NCBI GenBank assembly: GCA_019689615.1
Contig: JADGHD010000235.1
Location: forward strand, 1-7,513
Reading direction: 5' to 3'
DNA length: 7,513 bases
From: Frankia sp.
GTDB lineage: Bacteria; Actinomycetota; Actinomycetes; Frankiales; Frankiaceae
Below, piece by piece: positions 1-4,831 of this stretch. Positions within the stretch are counted from its first letter, which is position 1, and each line of letters begins with the position of its first letter. Under the pieces are notes generated by a model. It was given only the letters and a program-made list of their open reading frames with translations. It searched no databases and was not told the origin of the DNA. The translations under genes and the position numbers were made by a program.

Positions 1-124
1 AGGACGTTGCCCTGGCCGCGGGGTCGAGGTCGACCTGGCGCCAGCCGTCGTCGGCTGGGGCGCGGACGCGGGCACGGTCGCCGGCGAGCCCGGCGTGGTC
101 AGGCTGCTCCAGGTGATCGCTCAT
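1..124 (-). CDS. Unrecognised protein, N-terminal fragment cut by the window edge
   Basis: An open frame starts at an ATG (124-122) and runs off the left edge, giving 41 visible residues that begin MSDHLEQPDHAGLAGDRARV and include a DDGWRQVDLDP stretch. About 36 of the 41 codons end in G or C, and the second codon position is rich in A and T. This is the pattern of a real gene in such GC-rich DNA, and the overlapping plus-strand frames give only Arg/Pro-rich protein. There is no Shine-Dalgarno sequence before the ATG, but a TACGGT hexamer lies 8 nt upstream, which suits a leaderless mRNA. No family is recognisable from so short a piece. The gene is divergent from the YceI gene at 413. It could still be a chance frame. 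Confidence 0.45.
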   Translation of the reverse strand, partial: MSDHLEQPDHAGLAGDRARVRAPADDGWRQVDLDPAARATS

Positions 125-132
125 GGGCCGGC

Positions 133-138
133 ACCGTA
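133..138 (-). promoter_or_regulatory. Candidate -10 box of a leaderless promoter
   Basis: On the minus strand, TACGGT (matching the actinobacterial TANNNT pattern) ends 8 nt before the ATG of the leftmost gene. Transcription would then start at or beside the A of the ATG. No clear -35 box is visible. This is inference from spacing only. Confidence 0.3.
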
Positions 139-172
139 GGCCCGGGCGAATCCCCGCGTGGCCGGTGCGCGA

Positions 173-205
173 CCGCTGTGGACGAGCGGCGGCCGTCCAC
201 AGCGG
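173..205. repeat. 12-bp perfect inverted repeat in the divergent intergenic region
   Basis: The arms CCGCTGTGGACG (173-184) and CGTCCACAGCGG (194-205) are exact reverse complements around a 9-nt GC-rich loop. The repeat lies between two divergently oriented genes, about 50 bp before the leftmost gene's start. It could be a regulator site, a stem-loop in a transcript, or a pair of inverted DnaA-box-like sequences, since each arm contains CGTCCACA and the actinobacterial DnaA box is TTGTCCACA. There is no T tract to suggest a terminator. The repeat itself is certain; its function is unknown. Confidence 0.7.
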
Positions 206-346
206 GGCCTGCACTGTCGCGGGGTCGTTACGGGCGGCGAGTCCGGCTCGGCCGACAGCGCCGCCAGCCGCGGCCACATCCCCGATGCGCTGCTGTCACC
301 GAAGGTCAGAACTCGGGCGGGACTCGGTGCGCTTGCCAGACGTGGT

Positions 347-352
347 TAAAGT
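347..352 (+). promoter_or_regulatory. Possible -10 box of the YceI gene
   Basis: TAAAGT matches 4 of 6 positions of the TATAAT consensus and sits in the only AT-rich patch of this intergenic region. It overlaps the left end of the 349-370 palindrome, so a protein bound there would block the promoter. No good -35 box is seen about 17 bp upstream, so the call is weak. Confidence 0.25.
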
Positions 353-370
353 TGCTTGAGCAAGCAACTT
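349..370. promoter_or_regulatory. Palindromic operator before the YceI gene (MarR-like)
   Basis: AAGTTGCTTG (349-358) and CAAGCAACTT (361-370) are perfect 10-bp reverse complements separated by AG. The size, symmetry and AT-rich arms fit a homodimeric winged-helix repressor, and MarR-family proteins commonly bind such near-continuous palindromes of 16-22 bp. It lies 43 bp before the YceI start codon and overlaps the likely promoter. No regulator gene is visible in the window; the truncated leftmost gene cannot be identified. The palindrome is seen directly, while the regulator family is inference. Confidence 0.6.
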
Positions 371-392
371 GACCCGCCGAAGGTGGCGGGTC
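371..392 (+). promoter_or_regulatory. 5' leader hairpin abutting the YceI operator
   Basis: GACCCGCC (371-378) and GGCGGGTC (385-392) form a perfect 8-bp stem with a 6-nt loop (GAAGGT). It begins at the base after the 349-370 palindrome ends and stops 9 nt before the GGGAGAGG ribosome-binding site (402-409). If transcription starts near the palindrome, this is a stable hairpin at the 5' end of the mRNA, which could stabilise the transcript or be a second protein-binding site. Confidence 0.5.
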
Positions 393-412
393 CGTCCATC
401 TGGGAGAGGTAG

Positions 413-976
413 ATGTCCGAGACCGCCACCGCCACTGATCTCGCCGCGCTGACCGGCACCTGGACCATCGACGCTGCCCACTCGCGCCTCGGCTTCTCCA
501 CCAAGCACGCCATGGTCACCACGGTGCGCGGGCACTTCAAGGAGTTCGAGGGCACGCTGTACCTCGACGGGGCCAGCCCGGAGAAGTCGACCGCGAACGT
601 CACGATCCAGGCCGCCAGCTTCGACAGTGGGGTGGCGGACCGGGACGCGCACGTGCGGGGCGCCGACTTCCTCGACGTCGAGAACTACCCGACGCTGACC
701 TTCGTCAGCACCGGGGTCAGCCAGGACGACGACGAGTACGAGATGACCGGCGACCTGACGATCCGGGGCGCCACCCGTCCGGTCACGCTCAAGCTCGAGT
801 TCGAGGGCAGCTCGCAGGACCCGTTCGGCAACACCCGCGCCGGCTTCACCGGCACCACCACGATCAGCCGCAAGGACTTCGGCCTGACCTGGAACGCCGT
901 GCTGGAGACCGGCGGCGTGCTGGTGAGCGACAAGATCAAGATCCAGCTCGACGTCTCCGCCATCAAGACCGGCTGA
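413..976 (+). CDS. YceI-family lipocalin-like protein
   Basis: A 187-residue protein of normal length for the YceI family, whose members fold as an extended lipocalin-like beta-barrel that binds a long isoprenoid or amphiphilic ligand. The family signature is clear: LTGTWTIDAAHSRLGFSTKH at about residues 13-32, then VRGHFKEFEGTLYLDG, and later DFLDVENYPTLTFVST, a TGDLTIRGATRPVTL strand pair and ISRKDFGLTWN. No signal peptide is present, so unlike the secreted E. coli YceI it should be cytoplasmic, as is common in actinomycetes. The ATG at 413 follows GGGAGAGG (402-409) at a good distance. The gene stands alone behind a palindromic operator and ends at a strong convergent terminator, so it is probably monocistronic and controlled by a repressor. 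The physiological role is not defined by sequence. Confidence 0.95.
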   Translation: MSETATATDLAALTGTWTIDAAHSRLGFSTKHAMVTTVRGHFKEFEGTLYLDGASPEKSTANVTIQAASFDSGVADRDAHVRGADFLDVENYPTLTFVSTGVSQDDDEYEMTGDLTIRGATRPVTLKLEFEGSSQDPFGNTRAGFTGTTTISRKDFGLTWNAVLETGGVLVSDKIKIQLDVSAIKTG

Positions 977-986
977 CGGCGGGCAC

Positions 987-1030
987 CCCTGCCCCGGCCG
1001 GCGGAGCGTGTCCCGCCGGCCGGGGCAGGG
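987..1030. terminator. Bidirectional stem-loop terminator between convergent genes
   Basis: Positions 987-1004 and 1013-1030 are perfect 18-bp reverse complements (left arm CCCTGCCCCGGCCGGCGG) with an 8-nt loop (AGCGTGTC). The structure begins 10 bp after the YceI stop and ends 7 bp before the stop codon of the phosphatase gene on the other strand, so it can end both transcripts. It lacks a U tract on either side, as is usual for actinomycete terminators. Confidence 0.85.
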
Positions 1031-1037
1031 CTCCGGG

Positions 1038-1865
1038 TCAGTTGGCCAGGATCCGCGACTGCCAGGCGGCCAGCGTGTCGTCCTCGGCGCCGTGGGAGAG
1101 CAGCCAGCCGGCGGCGCCGCCGGGGTGGGAGTCGACGACGTCGAGGACCGCCGTGGCCGCGGCCAGGTTGACGGCGGCCAGCTCGCGGCGCAGGGCCTCC
1201 TGCGACCCCGGCACCACGTCGAGCATCTGGTCCGGGAGCACCGCCCGGTAGCCGAGCCGGCGCAGCACCCCGGGCATGTTCGGGCCGGTGGCCAGGTAGT
1301 CGGCGAGCACCGCCTGTCTGGTCACGCCAGCCGCCCGCAGCAGCAGAGCGACGCTGACGCCGGTGCGGTCCTTGCCGACCGCGCAGTGCACCAGCACGGG
1401 GCCGGGCGCGCCGGCCGCCAGGCGCAGCACCTCGACCAGGCCGGGCGCACAGTGCTCCAGCATCGCCAGGTACAGCGTCTGCAGCCCGCCGGACAGCGCC
1501 GAGCGGGCCTGCTCCGCGTCACCCGCCAGCTGCTCGCCGAGCAGCGGCACCACGTGGACCTGCGTGCCGTTACCGGCCAGGGGGTGCTCGTCCCGCTCCA
1601 TGCCGGAGCGCAGGTCGATGACCGTCCGCGGGGGCCAGACCGGGACGGTGTCCGGGACCGCGTCGCCGGGACGGGGCGCCTCGCTGCGGTAGAGCACGCC
1701 AGGCCGGGTCTGGCCGCCGGCCGACGTCGGCAGGCCACCGACGTCGCGCAGGTTGACCAAGGTCGCCACCTCGGCGGCGTCCGCCGCGCCGCCCGCCTGA
1801 GCCGGCACCGACAGCGCCGACAGGGCGCTCTCGCTCGGGCCTCCCGCTGGTACACCACTCGTCAT
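1038..1865 (-). CDS. Tyrosine-protein phosphatase (GKDRTG class, PtpB-like)
   Basis: A 275-residue protein of the bacterial family that includes Mycobacterium PtpB (276 residues), which removes phosphate from phosphotyrosine and, in some members, from phosphoserine/threonine or phosphoinositides. The P-loop is HCAVGKDRTG at residues 160-169, with nucleophile Cys161, phosphate-binding Arg167 and the Lys-Asp pair typical of this subclass. The conserved N-terminal NLRDVGG is at 38-44, LYRSEAP at 58-64 and VIDLRS at 82-87. Residues 1-30 are a low-complexity Ala/Ser/Gly stretch without a signal peptide. I start at the ATG (1865) rather than the TTG two codons earlier; the Shine-Dalgarno sequence is weak (GGGGG about 9 nt upstream). 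It is the last gene of a same-strand trio, 88 bp after the SRAP gene, and may have its own promoter there. Substrate unknown. Confidence 0.93.
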   Translation of the reverse strand: MTSGVPAGGPSESALSALSVPAQAGGAADAAEVATLVNLRDVGGLPTSAGGQTRPGVLYRSEAPRPGDAVPDTVPVWPPRTVIDLRSGMERDEHPLAGNGTQVHVVPLLGEQLAGDAEQARSALSGGLQTLYLAMLEHCAPGLVEVLRLAAGAPGPVLVHCAVGKDRTGVSVALLLRAAGVTRQAVLADYLATGPNMPGVLRRLGYRAVLPDQMLDVVPGSQEALRRELAAVNLAAATAVLDVVDSHPGGAAGWLLSHGAEDDTLAAWQSRILAN

Positions 1866-1905
1866 CGCCAACGCCCCCAGACCGCGCGGAACTCATCCGA
1901 GCCGG

Positions 1906-1911
1906 ACGCTA
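1906..1911 (-). promoter_or_regulatory. Possible -10 box for the phosphatase gene
   Basis: On the minus strand, TAGCGT lies 40 nt before the phosphatase ATG, with TTCTGT 18 bp further upstream as a poor -35 candidate. The 88-bp gap after the SRAP gene leaves room for a separate promoter, but read-through from that gene is equally possible. Confidence 0.2.
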
Positions 1912-1953
1912 CCCCGCCACCAAGGCCCGACAGAAAACGCGCAGGTGAACCGG

Positions 1954-2868
1954 CTATGACTGGACGGTGGCCGCGCCGGGCGCGGCGTCCGCCCCGAACA
2001 GGCCGAGCTCGACGGGCGCCGGCCGGGCGGGCCCGGCGTCAGCCGCGCCGGCGGCCAGCACGGCTGGGTCGGCCAGTACAGGCGGCGTCTCGGCGGGCGC
2101 GAGCCGCGGGTCGGCGTCCGGCGGGAGCTCGATCGGCTCGACCAGGCCTGGGCCCTGGTTGCGGACGTCGCCGACGGCGGGGCCGACCGGGTAGCACTCG
2201 AACACCCCGGCCGGCGCCGGGGCGAGCAGCGAGCGCAGCGCGTCCACGTCCTGGTAGCCCGGGTCGAGCCAGCGGTCCCACGCGGCGGACGGCAGCACGA
2301 CGGGCGAGCGGTCGTGCAGGAACTCCAGGCCGACGGCCGGGCCGGTGGTCAGGATCGTGTAGCTGACCAGCGGCTCGTCGCCGCCCTTCCACACGTCGTA
2401 CAGGCCGGCGAACGCCAGCAGCTGGCCGGCCGGGCCGACGCCGGGGTGCTGGCCGCGGTGGATGTAGAACGGCTGGCCGCGGCGGGTGCCCTTCGGCCGG
2501 TGCCACTCGTAGAAGCCGGTGACCGGGACCAGGCAGCGCCGTCGCGTGAACAGCCGGCGGAAGGCCGGCTTGTCGGTGACCGTCTCCGAGCGGGCGTTGA
2601 TCATCCGTGCGCCGATGGACACGTCCTTCGCCCAGGAAGGCACCAGGCCCCACCGGGCCAGCCGCAGCACCCGGCCACCCGCCGCGGCGACGGCGGCCGT
2701 GCCGGACTCGCCGCCGGGGCCGTCGCCGCTCGCCGCGGTGACGACCGGCTGGGTGGTGGTGGGCGCGACGTTGTACCGCTCGCGCACCTCGCCGCCGGTG
2801 GCGTCGGTCGCCGACAGCGCGTCGGCGAGGTCGTCAGCGCTCAGCGTCTGGGTGTATCGGCCGCACAT
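1954..2868 (-). CDS. SRAP-domain abasic-site DNA-protein crosslinking protein (HMCES/YedK family)
   Basis: A 304-residue protein of the SRAP family. Known members trap abasic sites in single-stranded DNA by a thiazolidine crosslink through Cys2, which protects forks from strand breaks. The start is fixed by chemistry: the ATG at 2868 makes the protein begin MCGRYT, so Cys2 is exposed when Met1 is removed. A longer in-frame start at 2898 would bury it. Other family residues are present: RYNVAPT (31-37), ARWGLVPSW (71-79), Asn91 in MINARSE, Glu121 in GFYEW, AGLYDVW (154-160) and His185 in HDRSPVVLP. These match YedK Asn75, Glu105 and His160 after a Gly/Ala-rich insertion near 45-65. The last 70 or so residues are an Ala/Pro-rich tail beyond the usual domain. 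There is no good Shine-Dalgarno sequence, and TAGGGT 7 nt upstream suggests a leaderless mRNA. Confidence 0.96.
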   Translation of the reverse strand: MCGRYTQTLSADDLADALSATDATGGEVRERYNVAPTTTQPVVTAASGDGPGGESGTAAVAAAGGRVLRLARWGLVPSWAKDVSIGARMINARSETVTDKPAFRRLFTRRRCLVPVTGFYEWHRPKGTRRGQPFYIHRGQHPGVGPAGQLLAFAGLYDVWKGGDEPLVSYTILTTGPAVGLEFLHDRSPVVLPSAAWDRWLDPGYQDVDALRSLLAPAPAGVFECYPVGPAVGDVRNQGPGLVEPIELPPDADPRLAPAETPPVLADPAVLAAGAADAGPARPAPVELGLFGADAAPGAATVQS

Positions 2869-2875
2869 GGCTTCC

Positions 2876-2881
2876 ACCCTA
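2876..2881 (-). promoter_or_regulatory. Candidate -10 box of a leaderless promoter for the SRAP gene
   Basis: On the minus strand, TAGGGT is followed by exactly 7 nt and then the ATG of the SRAP gene, so transcription would begin at the start codon. It lies in the 72-bp gap after the M50 gene and would let the SRAP gene be expressed without its upstream neighbour. No standard -35 box is seen. Confidence 0.4.
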
Positions 2882-2940
2882 GGCAGGCGGTCCGACAATC
2901 CCGGGATGCCCGAGCTGGCCCGCCCGGGCCCCCGGCCGAC

Positions 2941-3657
2941 CTAGCCGACGCCGGGCTCCCAGTAGCCGACGAGCAGGCCGGTGCCGGCGGCCAGGGCGGC
3001 GAGGGTGACCACGCCGAACAGCGCCACCCACGCCGTGGCCGGCACGTTGGTCAGCCGGGCGAGCTGGTCCGGGTCGGAGCCGGCGCCCTGGTGGCGGCGG
3101 TGGAACCGGGACACCTCCAGCACCGGGCGGACCGCGCCGAGCAGCAGGAACCACGTCGCGTAGACCGCGAACCCGCCGCGCACGTCCTGCGGGGCGAACG
3201 TGCTCACCCCCAGCACCACCCCGATGCTGGCCAGCACCAGCAGCAGGCCGAACCCGTTGCGGATCACCACCAGCACGCCGACCAGCAGCACCACGAACAG
3301 CGTCAGCAGCAGCGTCGCCCGCCCGGTCGACAGCAGGGCCGCGGCGGCGAACCCGAGCAGCGCCGGCGCCGGGTAGCCGGCGGCGACCGTGCAGACCACG
3401 CCGGGGCCGCTCGGGCGGCCGGAGGAGATCGTCACCCCGGAGGTGTCGGAGTGCAGCCGGATGCCGGTCAGCTTGCGCCCGGCGCACAGCGCGACGATCG
3501 CGTGCCCCGCCTCGTGCACGATCGTGACGACGTGCCGGGCGATCGGCCACGTCCGCCGGCTGGCGACGGTGAGCAGCGCGAGCACGCCCGCGATGGCCAG
3601 CACGGTGCCGCTCGGGCCGGGCTGGGTGGCGAGCGTCCGGTCAAGCCAGTCGGACGT
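2941..3657 (-). CDS. M50-type membrane metalloprotease, apparently starting at ACG
   Basis: A 238-residue polytopic membrane protein of the M50B-like (site-2-protease-like) peptidase family common in actinomycetes. The zinc motif HEAGH is at residues 48-52, followed by GRKLTGIRLHSDTSGVT (60-76) and AAGYPAPALLGFAAAALL. Several hydrophobic segments come next, then RPVLEV and SDPDQLARLTNVP before a last hydrophobic segment. The second zinc-ligand motif of classical site-2 proteases (NxxPxxxxDG) is not evident, as usual for this subfamily. The start is odd: codon bias and family-like sequence (SDWLDRTLATQ) begin right after an ACG at 3657-3655, with AGGGGAGG 4 nt upstream. No ATG, GTG or TTG is near; the next GTG (3603) would remove 18 well-biased codons and has no Shine-Dalgarno sequence. 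Upstream codons lose the bias. Substrate unknown. Confidence 0.88.
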   Translation of the reverse strand, partial: TSDWLDRTLATQPGPSGTVLAIAGVLALLTVASRRTWPIARHVVTIVHEAGHAIVALCAGRKLTGIRLHSDTSGVTISSGRPSGPGVVCTVAAGYPAPALLGFAAAALLSTGRATLLLTLFVVLLVGVLVVIRNGFGLLLVLASIGVVLGVSTFAPQDVRGGFAVYATWFLLLGAVRPVLEVSRFHRRHQGAGSDPDQLARLTNVPATAWVALFGVVTLAALAAGTGLLVGYWEPGVG

Positions 3658-3661
3658 GGCG

Positions 3662-3669
3662 CCTCCCCT
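3662..3669 (-). promoter_or_regulatory. Strong ribosome-binding site that decides the M50 start
   Basis: On the minus strand, AGGGGAGG contains GGAGG, a perfect complement of the 16S rRNA 3' end. The next triplet in the M50 frame at a workable distance (4 nt) is ACG, at the exact point where the coding signal begins. This places initiation at or next to that ACG. Confidence 0.65.
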
Positions 3670-3974
3670 GGTCTCAAAGCCGGCGACAAGCCCGGCGACA
3701 GGCCGGCCCGCGGGCCGCGACCGGCCCGGCCGGGCGCGCGACCAGTCGGGACAACCGCCAGTTCCTACCGGTTCCAGGTGGAATAGTGCACCCTGGGTAC
3801 GACGACTGTCCGGCCGGCCCGCGGCTACGCCCCGGGGAGCCGCCGGCGCCCGGGCCGGGGTGCCCGGGTGGCTGGTGCCGCGCCGTGGCAGCCGTCCGGC
3901 CAACCCGGCCCCCCGGGCGAGTGACGGGTCAGGGCAGGCGACGGTCCCAGGCGGGCGCCTCGGCCAGGTCAGCC

Positions 3975-4001
3975 GGAAACGGCGCGACCGACGGTAGGGT
4001 T
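3975..4001 (+). promoter_or_regulatory. Candidate promoter for the acyltransferase gene
   Basis: TAGGGT (3995-4000) fits the TANNNT -10 pattern but has no good -35 box at the normal distance. The same stretch can be read as an ECF-type promoter: GGAAA (3975-3979), a 19-bp spacer and GTT (3999-4001), close to the SigR consensus GGAAT-N18/19-GTT. Either reading gives a 5' leader of about 70-80 nt. This rests on sequence patterns alone. Confidence 0.3.
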
Positions 4002-4016
4002 GGCCGGTTGACCACC

Positions 4017-4035
4017 GTGGCCGCGTGGCGGCCAC
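4017..4035 (+). promoter_or_regulatory. Leader hairpin before the acyltransferase gene
   Basis: GTGGCCGC (4017-4024) and GCGGCCAC (4028-4035) form a perfect 8-bp stem closed by GTG. It lies between the candidate promoter and the ribosome-binding site of the acyltransferase gene, 34 nt before the latter. It may stabilise the transcript 5' end; no riboswitch fold is recognised. Confidence 0.45.
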
Positions 4036-4069
4036 CACGGCGGGTAACGCCCGGCAGGCTAGGACGGAC

Positions 4070-4075
4070 GGAGGG
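4070..4075 (+). promoter_or_regulatory. Ribosome-binding site selecting the GTG start at 4083
   Basis: GGAGGG is placed 7 nt before GTG 4083, ideal for initiation. It settles the start against the long in-frame upstream extension, which has no such site. Confidence 0.75.
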
Positions 4076-4082
4076 ATCCCAG

Positions 4083-4814
4083 GTGGCGGAGTACGTCTAC
4101 CGTCCGGTCATCAGCGTCGCCCTGGGGCTGGTCCGCGCGATGGACCTCAGGCTCGACATCCGCGGCGAGGAGCACATCCCGGCGTCCGGCGGCGGCGTGG
4201 TGCTGATCAACCACGTCTCCTACCTGGACTTCATCCTCGCCGGCATCCCGTTCTGGCGGGCCCAGCGGCGCATGGTCCGGTACATGGCCAAGAAGTCGAC
4301 CTTCGAGCACAAGATCTCCGGCCCGTTGATGCGCGGGATGAAGCACATCCCGGTGGACCGGTCGGCCGGGGCCGGCGCGCTGCTGGCCGCGGTCAACGCG
4401 CTGCGCGCCGGCGAGCTGGTCGGGGTCTTCCCGGAGGCGACCATCCACCCGCACTTCTGCCTGGCGCCGTTCAAGACCGGCGCGGCCCGGATGGCACGGG
4501 AGGCCGACGTCCCGGTGATCCCGGTGGTCGTATGGGGCAGCCAGCGGGTGTTCACCAAGGGCCAGCCGCGCAACCTGCGCGCCGCCCGGCACACACCGGT
4601 CTCGATCACGGTCGGCACCCCGATCCCGGCGAAGGACCTCCCCGACGCCACCACCGGCACCACCCTGCTCTTCGACGTGATGAGCAAGCTGCTCGACGAG
4701 GACCAGCGCCGCTACCCGCCGCCGGCACCGGGCGAGCCCGACTGGTGGCAGCCGGCCCACCTCGGCGGCTCCGCCCCGGCGCGCCCGGACGACGCCGGCC
4801 CGACCAGCGCCTGA
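4083..4814 (+). CDS. PlsC-type 1-acylglycerol-3-phosphate O-acyltransferase family protein
   Basis: A 243-residue acyltransferase of the PlsC/LPLAT family, which moves an acyl chain onto lysophosphatidic acid or a related lipid acceptor at the inner face of the membrane. Motif I is NHVSYLD, giving the catalytic His44-x4-Asp49 pair. The MAKKSTFEHKISGPLMRGMK region (68-87) and VDR (91-93) follow, then FPEATIHP (116-123) in the place of the usual FPEGT, and PVIPVVVWG (144-152). The N-terminal segment RPVISVALGLVRAMDLRL is mildly hydrophobic and probably membrane-associated. The last 30 residues are Pro/Ala-rich. The GTG start has an ideal GGAGGG site. The deaminase gene begins 17 bp after the stop, so the two are probably co-transcribed. 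Actinomycetes carry several paralogues of this family, so the acceptor could be lysophosphatidate, a phosphatidylinositol mannoside or another lipid. Confidence 0.93.
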   Translation: MAEYVYRPVISVALGLVRAMDLRLDIRGEEHIPASGGGVVLINHVSYLDFILAGIPFWRAQRRMVRYMAKKSTFEHKISGPLMRGMKHIPVDRSAGAGALLAAVNALRAGELVGVFPEATIHPHFCLAPFKTGAARMAREADVPVIPVVVWGSQRVFTKGQPRNLRAARHTPVSITVGTPIPAKDLPDATTGTTLLFDVMSKLLDEDQRRYPPPAPGEPDWWQPAHLGGSAPARPDDAGPTSA

Positions 4815-4831
4815 CACGAGGCTGACCCACG

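Larger units (their letters stand above)
3658..4082. other. Divergent intergenic region between the M50 and acyltransferase genes
   Basis: No gene is supported in these 425 bp. The open frames on both strands translate to Arg/Pro/Gly-rich sequence without codon bias. The minus-strand frame that continues upstream of the M50 protein has many A- or T-ending codons, unlike the gene itself. The region should hold promoters for both flanking genes. Visible elements are the M50 ribosome-binding site (3662-3669) and a small dyad TTCCA-GG-TGGAA (3772-3783) with a second GTTCC 10 bp to its left (3761). There is also a candidate promoter (3975-4001), a hairpin (4017-4035) and the acyltransferase ribosome-binding site (4070-4075). 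Confidence 0.6.

Noticed and set aside
125..348. A replication origin, suggested by the inverted DnaA-box-like arms
   Set aside because: There are only two imperfect boxes, no AT-rich unwinding stretch and none of the usual neighbours such as dnaA, dnaN or parB.
1008..3786. Long plus-strand frames at 1008-2366 and 2314-3786
   Set aside because: They are Arg/Gln/Gly-rich shadows antisense to the phosphatase, SRAP and M50 genes, which carry full family motifs and codon bias.
2941..4038. A 365-residue minus-strand frame starting at GTG 4038 as the full M50 protein
   Set aside because: The first 127 residues are Arg/Pro/Gly-rich without codon bias or any family likeness and would overlap the control region of the acyltransferase gene. 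The coding signal begins only at 3657.
3786..4082. A long N-terminal extension of the acyltransferase in the same frame
   Set aside because: The translated extension is Arg/Pro/Gly-rich with no domain, and the GTG at 4083 has an ideal GGAGGG site right where the family sequence begins.
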